Shown piece after piece: positions 45,656-53,573 of a stretch of 64,000 bases of DNA. This stretch comes from Leisingera sp. ANG-Vp (GTDB taxonomy: Bacteria > Pseudomonadota > Alphaproteobacteria > Rhodobacterales > Rhodobacteraceae), in assembly GCF_000813725.1 (NCBI RefSeq), contig NZ_JWLD01000007.1, positions 1 to 64,000 on the forward strand, read 5' to 3'. Positions within the stretch are counted from its first letter, which is position 1. Each line of letters begins with the position of its first letter. The notes under the pieces were generated by a model. The model was not told the DNA's origin and ran no database searches. It was given only the letters and a program-made list of their open reading frames with translations. The translations under genes were made by a program, and so were the position numbers.

Positions 45656-46336
45656 CTAATCGCAGATGCCTTTCAGCTCGGCACCTTTCCAGGGCAGGAA
45701 GACGTCGTGCTCGCGGCTTTGCGGCAGATCGCTGACCGGCATTGCATCAGACAGCATCCGGTGCAGGCGCTTGGTGCGGGCAGCCTGCGGGGCCAGCGCC
45801 CGGCAGCAGACGTATTCCTCGATGATGGCGCCTTGCTGCTCGTAGCCGTAGCTGAGGAAGTCCGGATCCCCTTCCAGGTCGAACAGGTAGGGGTCGCGGC
45901 GGCCGCCATGCTCAACAGCGGCACGCAGCGGGTGATAGCCGGTGCGTTTGCGGTTCTGCCATTGCCAGGCATGGGTGGCCTCATGCGCGAGCAGCATTGC
46001 CTCGACCAGGTGCAGTTTCTGCGGATAATCGGGCAGGTAGTTCTCTGTGTACCAGTCCTTGACGAAGAAGATCCGGTTGAACAGGGCAACGGCGGCGGGC
46101 TTGGAGGTGACGACCTCTTCTTTCACCGGCGGCAGGATACGCTCGCGGCAGGTGACACGGGGACGGGGCATGCGGCGGAAGGTGACGGCCCCGACTGGCG
46201 CGCCCTTCACCAGCCGCACCTTGTCCGCATCGAGGCTGGCGCCGTGAATTCCGTCGAGATAGGCGCGCTCGGTCTCCGTCAGCGGGCGCCCGCAGGCGGC
46301 GAGGAACAGACAGGCGAGGAGCAGGTAGCGGATCAT
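45656..46336 (-). CDS. Lipoprotein with HEXXH metalloprotease-like motif
   Basis: A 226-residue lipoprotein (signal YLLLACLFLAAC, lipobox cysteine 15). The middle has HLVEAMLLAHEATHAWQWQN, an exact HExxH zinc motif (HEATH), with RDPYLFDLEGDPDFLSYGYE and EQQGAIIEEYVCCR downstream that could supply further ligands. The sequence suggests a periplasmic zinc peptidase or a DUF with inactive relatives; I know no named family with certainty. It is third in a reverse-strand operon with a membrane protein and a DNA glycosylase, with a gap of 34 bases. Confidence 0.72.
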   Translation of the reverse strand: MIRYLLLACLFLAACGRPLTETERAYLDGIHGASLDADKVRLVKGAPVGAVTFRRMPRPRVTCRERILPPVKEEVVTSKPAAVALFNRIFFVKDWYTENYLPDYPQKLHLVEAMLLAHEATHAWQWQNRKRTGYHPLRAAVEHGGRRDPYLFDLEGDPDFLSYGYEQQGAIIEEYVCCRALAPQAARTKRLHRMLSDAMPVSDLPQSREHDVFLPWKGAELKGICD

Positions 46337-46370
46337 AGGCGGTTGAGTTCCCTGCCGGGTGCGGCGCGCT

Positions 46371-47027
46371 TCAGCAACTGAACGCCAGCACGCGGCTGAT
46401 TTCATTGAGCGAGCGGCCGGATTGCTCCATCCAGGTGTTGAAGGCCCCCTGGACCGCCTTCATGGCTGCTTTGGAGCTGGCGGGTTTGTCGATGACGCCT
46501 TCAGCCATGAGGCGGGCGGTGACGTCCCGGGACAGGATGAAACTGTCGCGGCCCGCAAAACGCATAGCATACTGCCCTGTGTTTCCGCCCAAGCGGCTGC
46601 CGCGTTTTTTCAGCATTTCCAGCAGTCCGATGTAATCGGTGGAGGCCCAGCCGCCCAGCACTTCTCCCGCGCCGCCCTGATCGCGCAGCTCCATCAGCAG
46701 GCTGGCGTTTGCGCGCACGGTGGCCAGTTTGGCGCCGTTCCTGACCACGCGGGTATCGCCGAGGATGGCGTCGAACTCGCGGTCGTCCATAAAGGCGCAA
46801 GGACCCAGTTCGAAGCCGTGGAACAGCTCTTCGAACCCGTCCCATTTGGCCTCGATGACTTTCCAGTTGAAGCCCGCCTGGAAGATGCATTTGGTCATCA
46901 CCGACAGCCAGCGGTCCTCGGGCAGCTTGGTAATCTCCGGGTCGGGTTTGCCCAGCTTCTCTTCCAGCGCCCCGGGCCCGCCGTGGCGGTCTGCGGAGAT
47001 GGCATAGATCTCGTCGAAGGAGCGCAT
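46371..47027 (-). CDS. DNA-3-methyladenine glycosylase I family protein
   Basis: A 218-residue protein of the Tag/3-methyladenine glycosylase I family. It shows KCIFQAGFNWKVIEAKWDGF (the helix that carries family residues) and WASTDYIGLLEMLKKRGSRL. The expected product removes 3-methyladenine from DNA to start base excision repair. It departs from E. coli Tag in lacking the paired zinc cysteine pattern at the N-terminus, so it may be a diverged member. AGAGG lies before the ATG. It is second in its operon. Confidence 0.8.
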   Translation of the reverse strand: MRSFDEIYAISADRHGGPGALEEKLGKPDPEITKLPEDRWLSVMTKCIFQAGFNWKVIEAKWDGFEELFHGFELGPCAFMDDREFDAILGDTRVVRNGAKLATVRANASLLMELRDQGGAGEVLGGWASTDYIGLLEMLKKRGSRLGGNTGQYAMRFAGRDSFILSRDVTARLMAEGVIDKPASSKAAMKAVQGAFNTWMEQSGRSLNEISRVLAFSC

Positions 47028-47056
47028 GGGAAACCTCTGCTGGGGGCCGGATCAGG

Positions 47057-47818
47057 TTAGCGGCGGGCGCGCAGCTCGACAATGGATTTGCCGAGGCGGA
47101 AGGGGGCGGCGAAGCTGACGAGGCACAGTGCGATGATCTGCAGCACCAGGATATGGGCGTTGTCCTGCAGGAACTCCCATTCCTCTTTCAGGGTAGCGAC
47201 ATGGCCGATCAGGTCGTCATAGGCACGGGCGATGATCAGGTAGTCGCCGGCGATCGCAGGCACCTTGCGGCGCATGTTGTCCACCGCGGCCTGGGCGGGT
47301 GCGTCGAGCGAGGTGAAGACCAGGAAGGCCTCGGGGTCAAAGGCGCTGGCTTTGGCCTCCATTTCCTCCATTTCGTCCTTTTCCTCACCGCCGCCGAACA
47401 GGAAGCTGAGGCCGCGCAGGGGGGCGACCTCATCCGTGACTGCGATGAACAGCGGCAGTTCGGCGTTGCCCGCGGTGGAGGCGGAGAGGAATTCGACCTT
47501 TTCGCAAAGCACCGCGATGTCGGCGTCATAGGCAGGATCGCAAAAGCGCAGGCGGAAGCGGGCGGCGTCGCGGTCAAAGGCCGCGGTGGCGGCATAGGCG
47601 ATGTCGATCTGGCGCTCAAGCCGCGAGCTGTCAGAGGCGTAGATGCCCGAGATCACTGCCACCAGCGCGCCGAAACCGCCAAGCAGCACCCAGACCAGAT
47701 CGGCCAGTTTCCAGGCCTGATGCCCTGCGGGTTTGCGGAACAGGAAGGCAGTGGCAGCGAGGCCTGCAAAGAAGAACAGCAGGAGCAGCGGCAGCTGGTT
47801 GTCTGCGATGAAGGCCAT
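47057..47818 (-). CDS. Membrane protein of unknown function
   Basis: A 253-residue protein with two N-terminal helices (LPLLLLFFFAGLAATAFLF; LVWVLLGGFGALVAVISG) and one C-terminal helix (ILVLQIIALCLVSFAAPFRL), so the middle 150 residues form a single soluble domain with cysteines and an acidic stretch (FGGGEEKDEMEEMEAKASAF). It starts the operon that includes the DNA glycosylase and the HEXXH lipoprotein. No named family is recognised. Confidence 0.65.
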   Translation of the reverse strand: MAFIADNQLPLLLLFFFAGLAATAFLFRKPAGHQAWKLADLVWVLLGGFGALVAVISGIYASDSSRLERQIDIAYAATAAFDRDAARFRLRFCDPAYDADIAVLCEKVEFLSASTAGNAELPLFIAVTDEVAPLRGLSFLFGGGEEKDEMEEMEAKASAFDPEAFLVFTSLDAPAQAAVDNMRRKVPAIAGDYLIIARAYDDLIGHVATLKEEWEFLQDNAHILVLQIIALCLVSFAAPFRLGKSIVELRARR

Positions 47819-48279
47819 GCCCGTGTCTCATAGTTGTGATTGGCTGGCCTAACCATAAGAAGGGAAAGGGGTTTCAGGCAACAGGCTTCACGAAGCTGTC
47901 ACCGGGGGAATAGGTTTTATGCCGAGCGGAGAGGGGCTCCGTCCGGGCGGCTGCTGCCTGGGGCTGTTGGGCCTGTTGGATTTACTAGGCCGTTAAGAGG
48001 TGGCGGCGCCGCCATGACCCAAGCGGGCCTGTGGCGGAGGGCCGGCTGGGGCGGGAGGCCCCATGTCCGCTCGAAAGCTTCTTTTGCGGAGAACCCCTGC
48101 ACCCGATGAGGAGGTGGTCTTGGGGATTCCCGTATCTCCTGATGGTACGGGATGTCAGTCCGCACCGGTGCCGCGACGGATTGGAGTATGGCAGAGCGGA
48201 GTTAAGGCAGGGAAAGCGGGGCGCGCGGCGGGTGCGCAACACCTAGGCCTTGGTGTTTACGGCGCCTGTTGGATGCCTC

Positions 48280-48307
48280 CGGCGGGAGTATTTTGCAAAG
48301 AAGAAGC
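48280..48307 (+). repeat. GTATTT intergenic motif, partial copy
   Basis: GGCGGGAGTATTTTGCAAAG followed by AAGAAGCG has the same order of elements as the copies at 21227 and 55812, without the upstream hairpin. Confidence 0.45.
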
Positions 48308-48334
48308 GAGGGCGGTGTGCCCCCTTGGGTGTGG

Positions 48335-48365
48335 GGCGTTAGCCGCACGGCCCGCGCCTGACCTT
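48335..48365 (+). repeat. 31-bp dispersed repeat, copy 1
   Basis: Starts GGCGTTAGCCGCACGGCCCG and ends CGCCTGACCTT. It is identical over 31 bases to copy 2 at 48502. Confidence 0.75.
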
Positions 48366-48501
48366 ACATCCGGGAGTTCACGCCGGTTCCCGCAGCGGCA
48401 AACCGTCCGGGGGACGGTTTGAAGTGTGGACGGGCGGAGCCCTTCGCACCCGACCGTGCAAATCAAAGAGCGGCGCTGGCAGGGTGTCTCATGGGACGTG
48501 A

Positions 48502-48532
48502 GGCGTTAGCCGCACGGCCCGCGCCTGACCTT
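48502..48532 (+). repeat. 31-bp dispersed repeat, copy 2
   Basis: Identical over 31 bases to copy 1. A diverged inverted partner (AAGGTCAGGTGCGGGCC near 48586) follows within 60 bases, so this copy could form a long stem-loop. Confidence 0.75.
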
Positions 48533-48692
48533 CCCGTCATGCCGGAGGCATGCTTTCAGCATGACGAAGGCGCTTCACGCCTCCCCAAGGTCAGGTGCGG
48601 GCCTTGTGTTGTGAGAAAGGGGCAGGAAAATTCCTAGGGTTCCTTGAACCATCAGGACTAACTCAAAATTCCCATGCAACTATCGTCGCTAG

Positions 48693-49541
48693 GTCATGTT
48701 GACAAATGTCGCAGCCATAGGCGGATAGACGTAATATCGACGAAGCCAAGGAAACTTTCGGCTGTCTTGTCGTAGCGGGTTGCGACCCTGCGGGCGTTCT
48801 TGAGCTTGTTGAAGCATCGTTCGACCAAGTTTCTAAGCCGGTACAAGGAACGATCCACACCGACGCGTTTCTTGCGGGACCGGCGCATGGGGATCACGGG
48901 GCGAACGCCACGGCCATTCATAGACTTACGAATGCCGTCAGCGTCATAGCCGCGGTCGGCCAGCAATATCTTAGGCTGGGGCAGATTTTCTGCCATGACC
49001 AGGTCAAAGCCTAGATAGTCGGACGTTTGCCCTGGCGTGATTTCGGTTCTCATAGGCAGACCATGCGCGTTGACGAGGAGGTGGATCTTGGTCGTGAACC
49101 CACCTCTAGAACGGCCGAAACCCTGTCGCGGAGTCCCCCTTTTGCACCCGCTGCCTGATGATGGGCCCGGATCACGGTGCTGTCGATCATTTGCAGGGCG
49201 TCTGGCACGGCCCCGCTTTCGTTCAGGGCCTCCAGGATCTCCTCCCATAGCCCCGCCAGCGTCCAGCGCCGGAACTGGCGGTAGACGCTCGACCACTTGC
49301 CAAACTCTTCCGGCAGATCGCGCCATGGGGCACCCGTCCGGGCAATCCAGAATATCCCGTCAAGAACAAGCCGGTGGTTGGTAGGTTTGCGTCCGTTCGG
49401 GGCGCGGGCAGAAAGGATGAAACGCTCAAAGAACACCCATTCTTCGTCCGACATAAGGTCTCGTGCCAAGCTGGTCTCCATCGCAGATACCAGCTTGAAT
49501 CACGTTCAGCTCTGCCTGTGAATCCCTTTTGTCAACACGGC
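48693..49541 (-). mobile_element. IS5-family (IS427-like) insertion sequence
   Basis: About 849 bases flanked by CTAG on both sides (48689-48692 and 49542-49545). The ends form an imperfect inverted repeat: GTCATGTTGACAAATG at the left and GCCGTGTTGACAAAAG (complement of the right end), 13 of 16 matching. The transposase stop lies in the left repeat, as is common in IS427-like elements. The size fits this group. Removing the element together with one CTAG restores the interrupted host frame, which supports the boundaries. Confidence 0.88.
48694..49481 (-). CDS. IS5-family transposase, two frames joined by -1 frameshift
   Basis: The transposase is split into two overlapping frames, as in IS427-like elements. 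The first (49481 to 49050) carries the N-terminal DUF4096 region (DEEWVFFERFILSARAPNGR) and the first catalytic aspartate (LQMIDSTVIRAHHQAAGAK). The second (read from about 49140 to 48694) carries LLADRGYDADGIR with the second aspartate and YRLRNLVERCFNKLK with the catalytic glutamate (YxxRxxxExxxxxxK). The frames differ by -1 and overlap at AAAAGGGGG (49135-49143 in complement), a plausible slippery site. The joined protein would be about 262 residues and looks intact. Confidence 0.85.
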
Positions 49542-50232
49542 CTAGGTATTCATGAATTACGGATCTGATTGTGACTCCGTGATCAAAATCTAGTCTAAAC
49601 CTGTAGACTTCCGGCTGAACGACATAGAATCCTTGGTCGTCGAACCCACTTTCCGCTACAAGCCGCTGCATCCATCGGCTGCCGACTTCCGGCCAAACAT
49701 CGAAGTGCTGCAGCGGGAATATTGCATTTAACTGTTCATCACTGGCTGTTTGCAGTGGAAATACATCGCAGAAAAGTGGCTCTTCAAATTTTGGTTCACC
49801 GTTTTCAAAGAAAACATGACCACGAGCGTTTTTGATAACAACGTTGTTGATACGATCAGCTTCCGGCTCGAACAGTGTTACCTTCTCGCCACCTATCGTT
49901 ACGTACTCACGCTTGCTGCGCTCAATTCGGCCGCGAAGCTTCGGATCCTTAAGAGCGCTTTTGCCAGCATTATTTACCTGTAGATTTGGATCCGTGGTTC
50001 CGGACAATACTGCGGACAAAAAGGCAATAAAGTACTGTTCATCCAGAGAATAGCTCTCGTTGCATTTTGCGCAAACTGCAGCAACTGGCAAGTTCTCTGG
50101 ATATGGTTTTGTCAGTATGTTTTTTGTTGGAATGTGCTCCCGATTGGTTTCTCTAGAACCCAAAGTCCGGGAGCAATGATAGCACCAGCTTTTATGGCGC
50201 TGATCAGAATGATCAGTGAAAACCTTTACCAC
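49426..50232 (-). CDS. HNH-nuclease-like protein, 3' end replaced by IS insertion
   Basis: The frame encodes 268 residues, but only the first 230 or so are host sequence; from about base 49541 it reads into the IS. The N-terminus holds a zinc-type nuclease motif: CYHC (17-20), REHIPTK (His33) and CAKCN (54-58), the CxxC-EH-CxxCN pattern of HNH/McrA-like proteins. The GTG start at 50232 has GGGAG upstream. GC is lower than neighbours, which fits an accessory, possibly defence-related, gene. Precise IS removal would give an ending of VIHEYLATIVAWEF and a stop at 48663, so only about eight native codons are displaced. The chimeric protein may still fold. Confidence 0.65.
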   Translation of the reverse strand: MVKVFTDHSDQRHKSWCYHCSRTLGSRETNREHIPTKNILTKPYPENLPVAAVCAKCNESYSLDEQYFIAFLSAVLSGTTDPNLQVNNAGKSALKDPKLRGRIERSKREYVTIGGEKVTLFEPEADRINNVVIKNARGHVFFENGEPKFEEPLFCDVFPLQTASDEQLNAIFPLQHFDVWPEVGSRWMQRLVAESGFDDQGFYVVQPEVYRFRLDFDHGVTIRSVIHEYLGRVDKRDSQAELNVIQAGICDGDQLGTRPYVGRRMGVL

Positions 50233-50254
50233 TTAGGCTCCCTCAAACATCCTA

Positions 50255-50273
50255 CCCCCCCCCCACACACACA
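50255..50273. repeat. C10 homopolymer and AC repeat upstream of the HNH gene
   Basis: Ten cytosines (50255-50264) are followed by ACACACACA (50265-50273). On the minus strand this is (TG)n then G10, starting 23 bases before the GTG start at 50232. Such tracts can change length by slippage. Confidence 0.7.
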
Positions 50274-50276
50274 ATT

Positions 50277-50316
50277 TTCGTGTTTTCTTGGAAACACAGG
50301 AAGCGGAGCTCGGGTT
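50277..50316 (-). repeat. Degenerate second copy of the parE 3' end
   Basis: Forty bases match 50622-50661 inside parE at 35 of 40 positions, including an unbroken GGAAGCGGAGCTCGGGTT. In the parE frame it would read PELRFLCFQENTK against PELRFQYIQENAK. The two copies lie 345 bases apart in direct orientation. Confidence 0.75.
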
Positions 50317-50370
50317 ATTTCTCTCTTCGCCTCACACTATGCGTGTGGCTGGTGAATGCAACCACTGCGA

Positions 50371-50592
50371 TCAGGAGAAAAACACAGCGTCGATGATGGC
50401 TGTTAGCACTGCGGCTGTGCTTGCGGATGCCAGCAGCATGAGAAACTGAAGCGCTGGGTGAGGCCGCGCACGTCCAAACCAGAAACCCAGGATGCCAAGC
50501 GATGGGTCTTTCTCCCTCGCCTTGAGGTAAAGAAGGGCGAGAAAGAACAGATGCAGCGCTAAGAATAACCCGGCGAAAAGCTTGAACGCCAT
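50371..50592 (-). CDS. Small membrane protein downstream of parE
   Basis: A 73-residue protein with two hydrophobic helices (FKLFAGLFLALHLFFLALLYL and LQFLMLLASASTAAVLTAII) joined by a basic loop (KAREKDPS; RARPHP). It begins four bases after the parE stop, so it may be translationally coupled to parE. It sits between the two direct copies of the parE 3' end, so it may have arrived with that duplication. No family recognised. Confidence 0.6.
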   Translation of the reverse strand: MAFKLFAGLFLALHLFFLALLYLKAREKDPSLGILGFWFGRARPHPALQFLMLLASASTAAVLTAIIDAVFFS

Positions 50593-50596
50593 CGGC

Positions 50597-52555
50597 TTAG
50601 ACGTCCAGCTCCTCCACGAACTTCGCGTTTTCCTGGATATACTGGAAGCGGAGCTCGGGTTTCTTGCCCATCAGGCGCTCGACCAGGTCGCCGGTCTCGC
50701 CGGGCTCGTCCTCGTCGATGGTGACGCGGATCAGCTTGCGGGTGGCGGGGTCCATGGTGGTCTCTTTCAGGTCCTTGGCGTCCATTTCGCCAAGACCTTT
50801 GAAGCGGGAGACGTCGATCTTACCCTTGCCGCCCAGGCCCTTCTCCAGCCATGTGTCGCGCTCGGCCTCGTCCAGGCAGTAGACGCGTTTCGCTCCTTGC
50901 GTCAGGCGGAACAGCGGCGGGCAGGCGAGGTAGAGGTGGCCGCCGTCGATCAGCGGGCGCATCTGGGTGAAGAAGAAGGTCATCAGCAACGACGCGATAT
51001 GGGCGCCGTCGACGTCCGCGTCGGTCATGATGATGATCTTGTCATAGCGCAGATCGTCAAGGTTGAACTTGGTGCCAAGGCCGACGCCAAGCGCCTCGCA
51101 GAGGTCGTTGATCTCGGCGTTGGAGCCGAGCTTGTTGGAGGCGGCGCCAAGCACGTTCAGGATCTTGCCCTTGAGCGGCAGCAGCGCCTGGTTGGTGCGG
51201 TTGCGGGCGCCCTTGCCGGAGCCGCCCGCCGAGTCGCCCTCAACGATGAACAGCTCGGTGCCGGAGCGGTCTTTCGACGTGCAGTCGGTGAGCTTGCCGG
51301 GCAGGCGCAGTTTCTTGGTGGCAGATTTGCGCTGGGTCTCTTTCTCCTGCTTGCGGCGCAGCCGTTCCTCGGCGCGCAGGATCAGGAAGTCGAGGATGGC
51401 GCCGGCGGATTTGGTGTCGGCGGCGAGCCAGTTGTCGAAATGGTCGCGGACCGAGTTCTCCACCATCTTGTTGGCGGATTCCGTCGACAGGCGGTCCTTG
51501 GTCTGGCCGACAAAGGCGGGGTCGGCGATGAAGCAGGAGACCAGGGCGCAGCCGCCGGTCATCAGGTCGTCACGGGTGATCTGGCCGGCCTTCTTGTTGC
51601 CGACCAGCTCGCCGTAGGCCTTGATGCCCTTGAGGATCGCGGACCAGAAGCCCGTTACGTGTGTGCCGCCCTCAGGCGTGGGGACGGTGTTACAGTAGGA
51701 CTGGGTGAAGCCGTCGCGCGAGGGTGTCCAGTTGATCGCCCATTCCACATAGCCCGCCTCGCCGAATTTCTCGCGGAACTCGACCTTGCCGGCAAAAGGC
51801 ACGTCTGCGTAGACGGATGATTTGCCCAGCACCTCGGTCAGGTAGTCCTTGAGGCCGCCGGGGAAGTGGAAAGTGGCCTCTTGCGGGGTTTCGCCGTCGT
51901 CGATCTCGGACTTCCAGCGGATTTCGACGCCGGAGAACAGGTAGGCCTTGGAACGGACCAGGGTGAACAGGCGCTTGGGCTTGAAGCGGTGGTGGCCGAA
52001 GATTTCCTCGTCCGCGTGGAAAGTGACGAAGGTGCCGCGCTTGTTCGGCGCCGCGCCGATCTTCTCAACGCCGCCCAGCGGCAGGCCGCGGGAGAAGCGC
52101 TGTTCGAACAGCTCCTTGTTCTTGGCAACTTGCACGACCATGGAATCCGAGAGCGCATTCACCACCGAGGAGCCGACGCCGTGCAGGCCGCCGGAGGTCT
52201 GGTAGGCCTTGCCGGAGAACTTGCCGCCCGCATGCAGGGTGCAGAGGATCACCTCCAGCGCGGATTTGTCCGGGAACTTGGGGTGCGGATCGATCGGGAT
52301 GCCGCGGCCGTTGTCCGAGATGGTGACGGCGTAGTCGGAATGCAGCGTCACCTCGATCCGGTTGGCGTGGCCCGCGACGGCCTCGTCCATGGAGTTGTCG
52401 AGGATCTCGGCGACCATATGGTGCAGCGCGCGCTCATCGGTGCCGCCGATATACATGCCGGGGCGCTGGCGGACCGGTTCAAGGCCTTCCAGAACCTCGA
52501 TCGAGGAGGCGTCATAGGTCTCGGCTGCGGGCGTGCTGAGGAGGTCGTCGGCCAT
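50597..52555 (-). CDS. parE: DNA topoisomerase IV subunit B
   Basis: A 652-residue type IIA topoisomerase ATPase subunit that, with ParC, decatenates replicated chromosomes. The GHKL ATPase region has EILDNSMDEAVAGHANRIEV, DNGRGIPIDPHPKFP and QTSGGLHGVGSSVVNALS. The TOPRIM domain has LFIVEGDSAGGSGKGARNR and IIIMTDADVDGAHIASLL, and the C-terminus has SRFKGLGEM. Length and the KKPELRF ending identify ParE rather than the longer GyrB. A degenerate copy of its last 40 bases lies 345 bases downstream. Confidence 0.95.
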   Translation of the reverse strand: MADDLLSTPAAETYDASSIEVLEGLEPVRQRPGMYIGGTDERALHHMVAEILDNSMDEAVAGHANRIEVTLHSDYAVTISDNGRGIPIDPHPKFPDKSALEVILCTLHAGGKFSGKAYQTSGGLHGVGSSVVNALSDSMVVQVAKNKELFEQRFSRGLPLGGVEKIGAAPNKRGTFVTFHADEEIFGHHRFKPKRLFTLVRSKAYLFSGVEIRWKSEIDDGETPQEATFHFPGGLKDYLTEVLGKSSVYADVPFAGKVEFREKFGEAGYVEWAINWTPSRDGFTQSYCNTVPTPEGGTHVTGFWSAILKGIKAYGELVGNKKAGQITRDDLMTGGCALVSCFIADPAFVGQTKDRLSTESANKMVENSVRDHFDNWLAADTKSAGAILDFLILRAEERLRRKQEKETQRKSATKKLRLPGKLTDCTSKDRSGTELFIVEGDSAGGSGKGARNRTNQALLPLKGKILNVLGAASNKLGSNAEINDLCEALGVGLGTKFNLDDLRYDKIIIMTDADVDGAHIASLLMTFFFTQMRPLIDGGHLYLACPPLFRLTQGAKRVYCLDEAERDTWLEKGLGGKGKIDVSRFKGLGEMDAKDLKETTMDPATRKLIRVTIDEDEPGETGDLVERLMGKKPELRFQYIQENAKFVEELDV

Positions 52556-52712
52556 GTGCGGGAGCTGCTCTTCCTTGGTTTTGGTTGACGGGTATTATGG
52601 CAGGTGTTGTGGCCGGGTGGAAGAGGGCCGCTAGGGGCTGTGGATAACCGCGCTTTCCTGCGTATAGTGATTTGACGGAATTCGGAAATCAATTTCAGGC
52701 AGAGTATTGCGG

Positions 52713-53426
52713 ATGCGGAAAGTTGCGATAGCGGCGGGCTTGGCGCTGATGCTGAGCGGGTGTGCTGCTGGACATGCGGCACGGGACGGAATTGTTGGCC
52801 CGGTGATTAAGAATAGCAGTTGGTTTTATCCAGAAGGGTGGGTGGGTAGAAATTACCTGCCTGGTGATACTCAGTTCGAAGACCTGTCGTTCTGGGAGCG
52901 AAGGTGGAACTTTCATCTGGCGTCGTTTCAGGAAGCCGCGTGGAATGGCCATCAGCGGAAGACCGGTGAGTGGGGGCTTAGAATTCTCTTGGGTCCTCCT
53001 GGCGAACTGCCGGCAGTCTTTAGAATCGAGCGGAGCCCTAGCGGGGCCTTGCTGACGCAGAAGACCGCCAAACCTCTGCACAATCGTGCATTCGGAAATG
53101 TGGAGAGCGCGCGGGTTACCGTCGAGAACATGCCGGCGCAGAAGCTGCCCTTTAAGGAGAGGGAAGCTCGGATCAGCGCTGAAGCGGCAGACAAGCTGCT
53201 GGACGTTGCACCCTTGGATGCGTTTTGCGCCCGGGACGGGGAGCGGTTTCTGATATTCGGCTTCTCCGACTGGCAGGTTGAATATACTCACAACTCCAGA
53301 ACCTGCGTTTCGAACTTTGCTTCTCACACTTATTCCGGACAGCCTTGGCAGAGGTTCATGGAAGAAATGCTGCCGCACCTAGGATACAGCAAGCAGCAGA
53401 TCACGCGCTTCGTTCAGTTCCACTGA
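52713..53426 (+). CDS. Lipoprotein of unknown function
   Basis: A 237-residue lipoprotein. The ATG at 52713 gives a signal peptide (KVAIAAGLALMLSGC) with lipobox cysteine 17; a TTG two codons earlier is possible. The mature part has DLSFWERRWNFHLASFQEAA, RKTGEWGLRILLGPPGELPA and a cysteine pair near the end (LDAFCARDG, SRTCVSNF). GC is somewhat lower than in the parE region. It is divergent from parE, with 157 bases between. I do not recognise a family. Confidence 0.68.
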   Translation: MRKVAIAAGLALMLSGCAAGHAARDGIVGPVIKNSSWFYPEGWVGRNYLPGDTQFEDLSFWERRWNFHLASFQEAAWNGHQRKTGEWGLRILLGPPGELPAVFRIERSPSGALLTQKTAKPLHNRAFGNVESARVTVENMPAQKLPFKEREARISAEAADKLLDVAPLDAFCARDGERFLIFGFSDWQVEYTHNSRTCVSNFASHTYSGQPWQRFMEEMLPHLGYSKQQITRFVQFH

Positions 53427-53573
53427 GCATGCGGTTCCAATCTTTGCTGGGCAATGCCTCGCAAAAACCCGAACCATTGTTTTCAGATTGCCGCAGATGG
53501 GAGAATATTGCTGCAGTTGCAGCCTTTGCGGGGTACATCTGCGGCCAGCTAAGCACATGAGGAGGGCGCGCAG

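Larger units (their letters stand above)
47819..48692. other. 874-base gene-poor, repeat-rich region
   Basis: No convincing protein gene. It contains a perfect 7-bp hairpin around 48135-48160 (TCCCGTA with TACGGGA), a partial copy of the GTATTT intergenic motif (48280-48307), two identical 31-bp repeats (48335 and 48502), and an inverted repeat of GTCATGC around 48536-48564. Its last bases are the 3' end of the gene interrupted by the IS at 48693. The region is neither clearly RNA nor coding. Confidence 0.45.

Noticed and set aside
47917-48165. Minus-strand frame reading AKEAFERTWGLPPQPALRHR, possible protein.
   Set aside because: Proline-rich translation of repeat-like DNA; no start signal or family.
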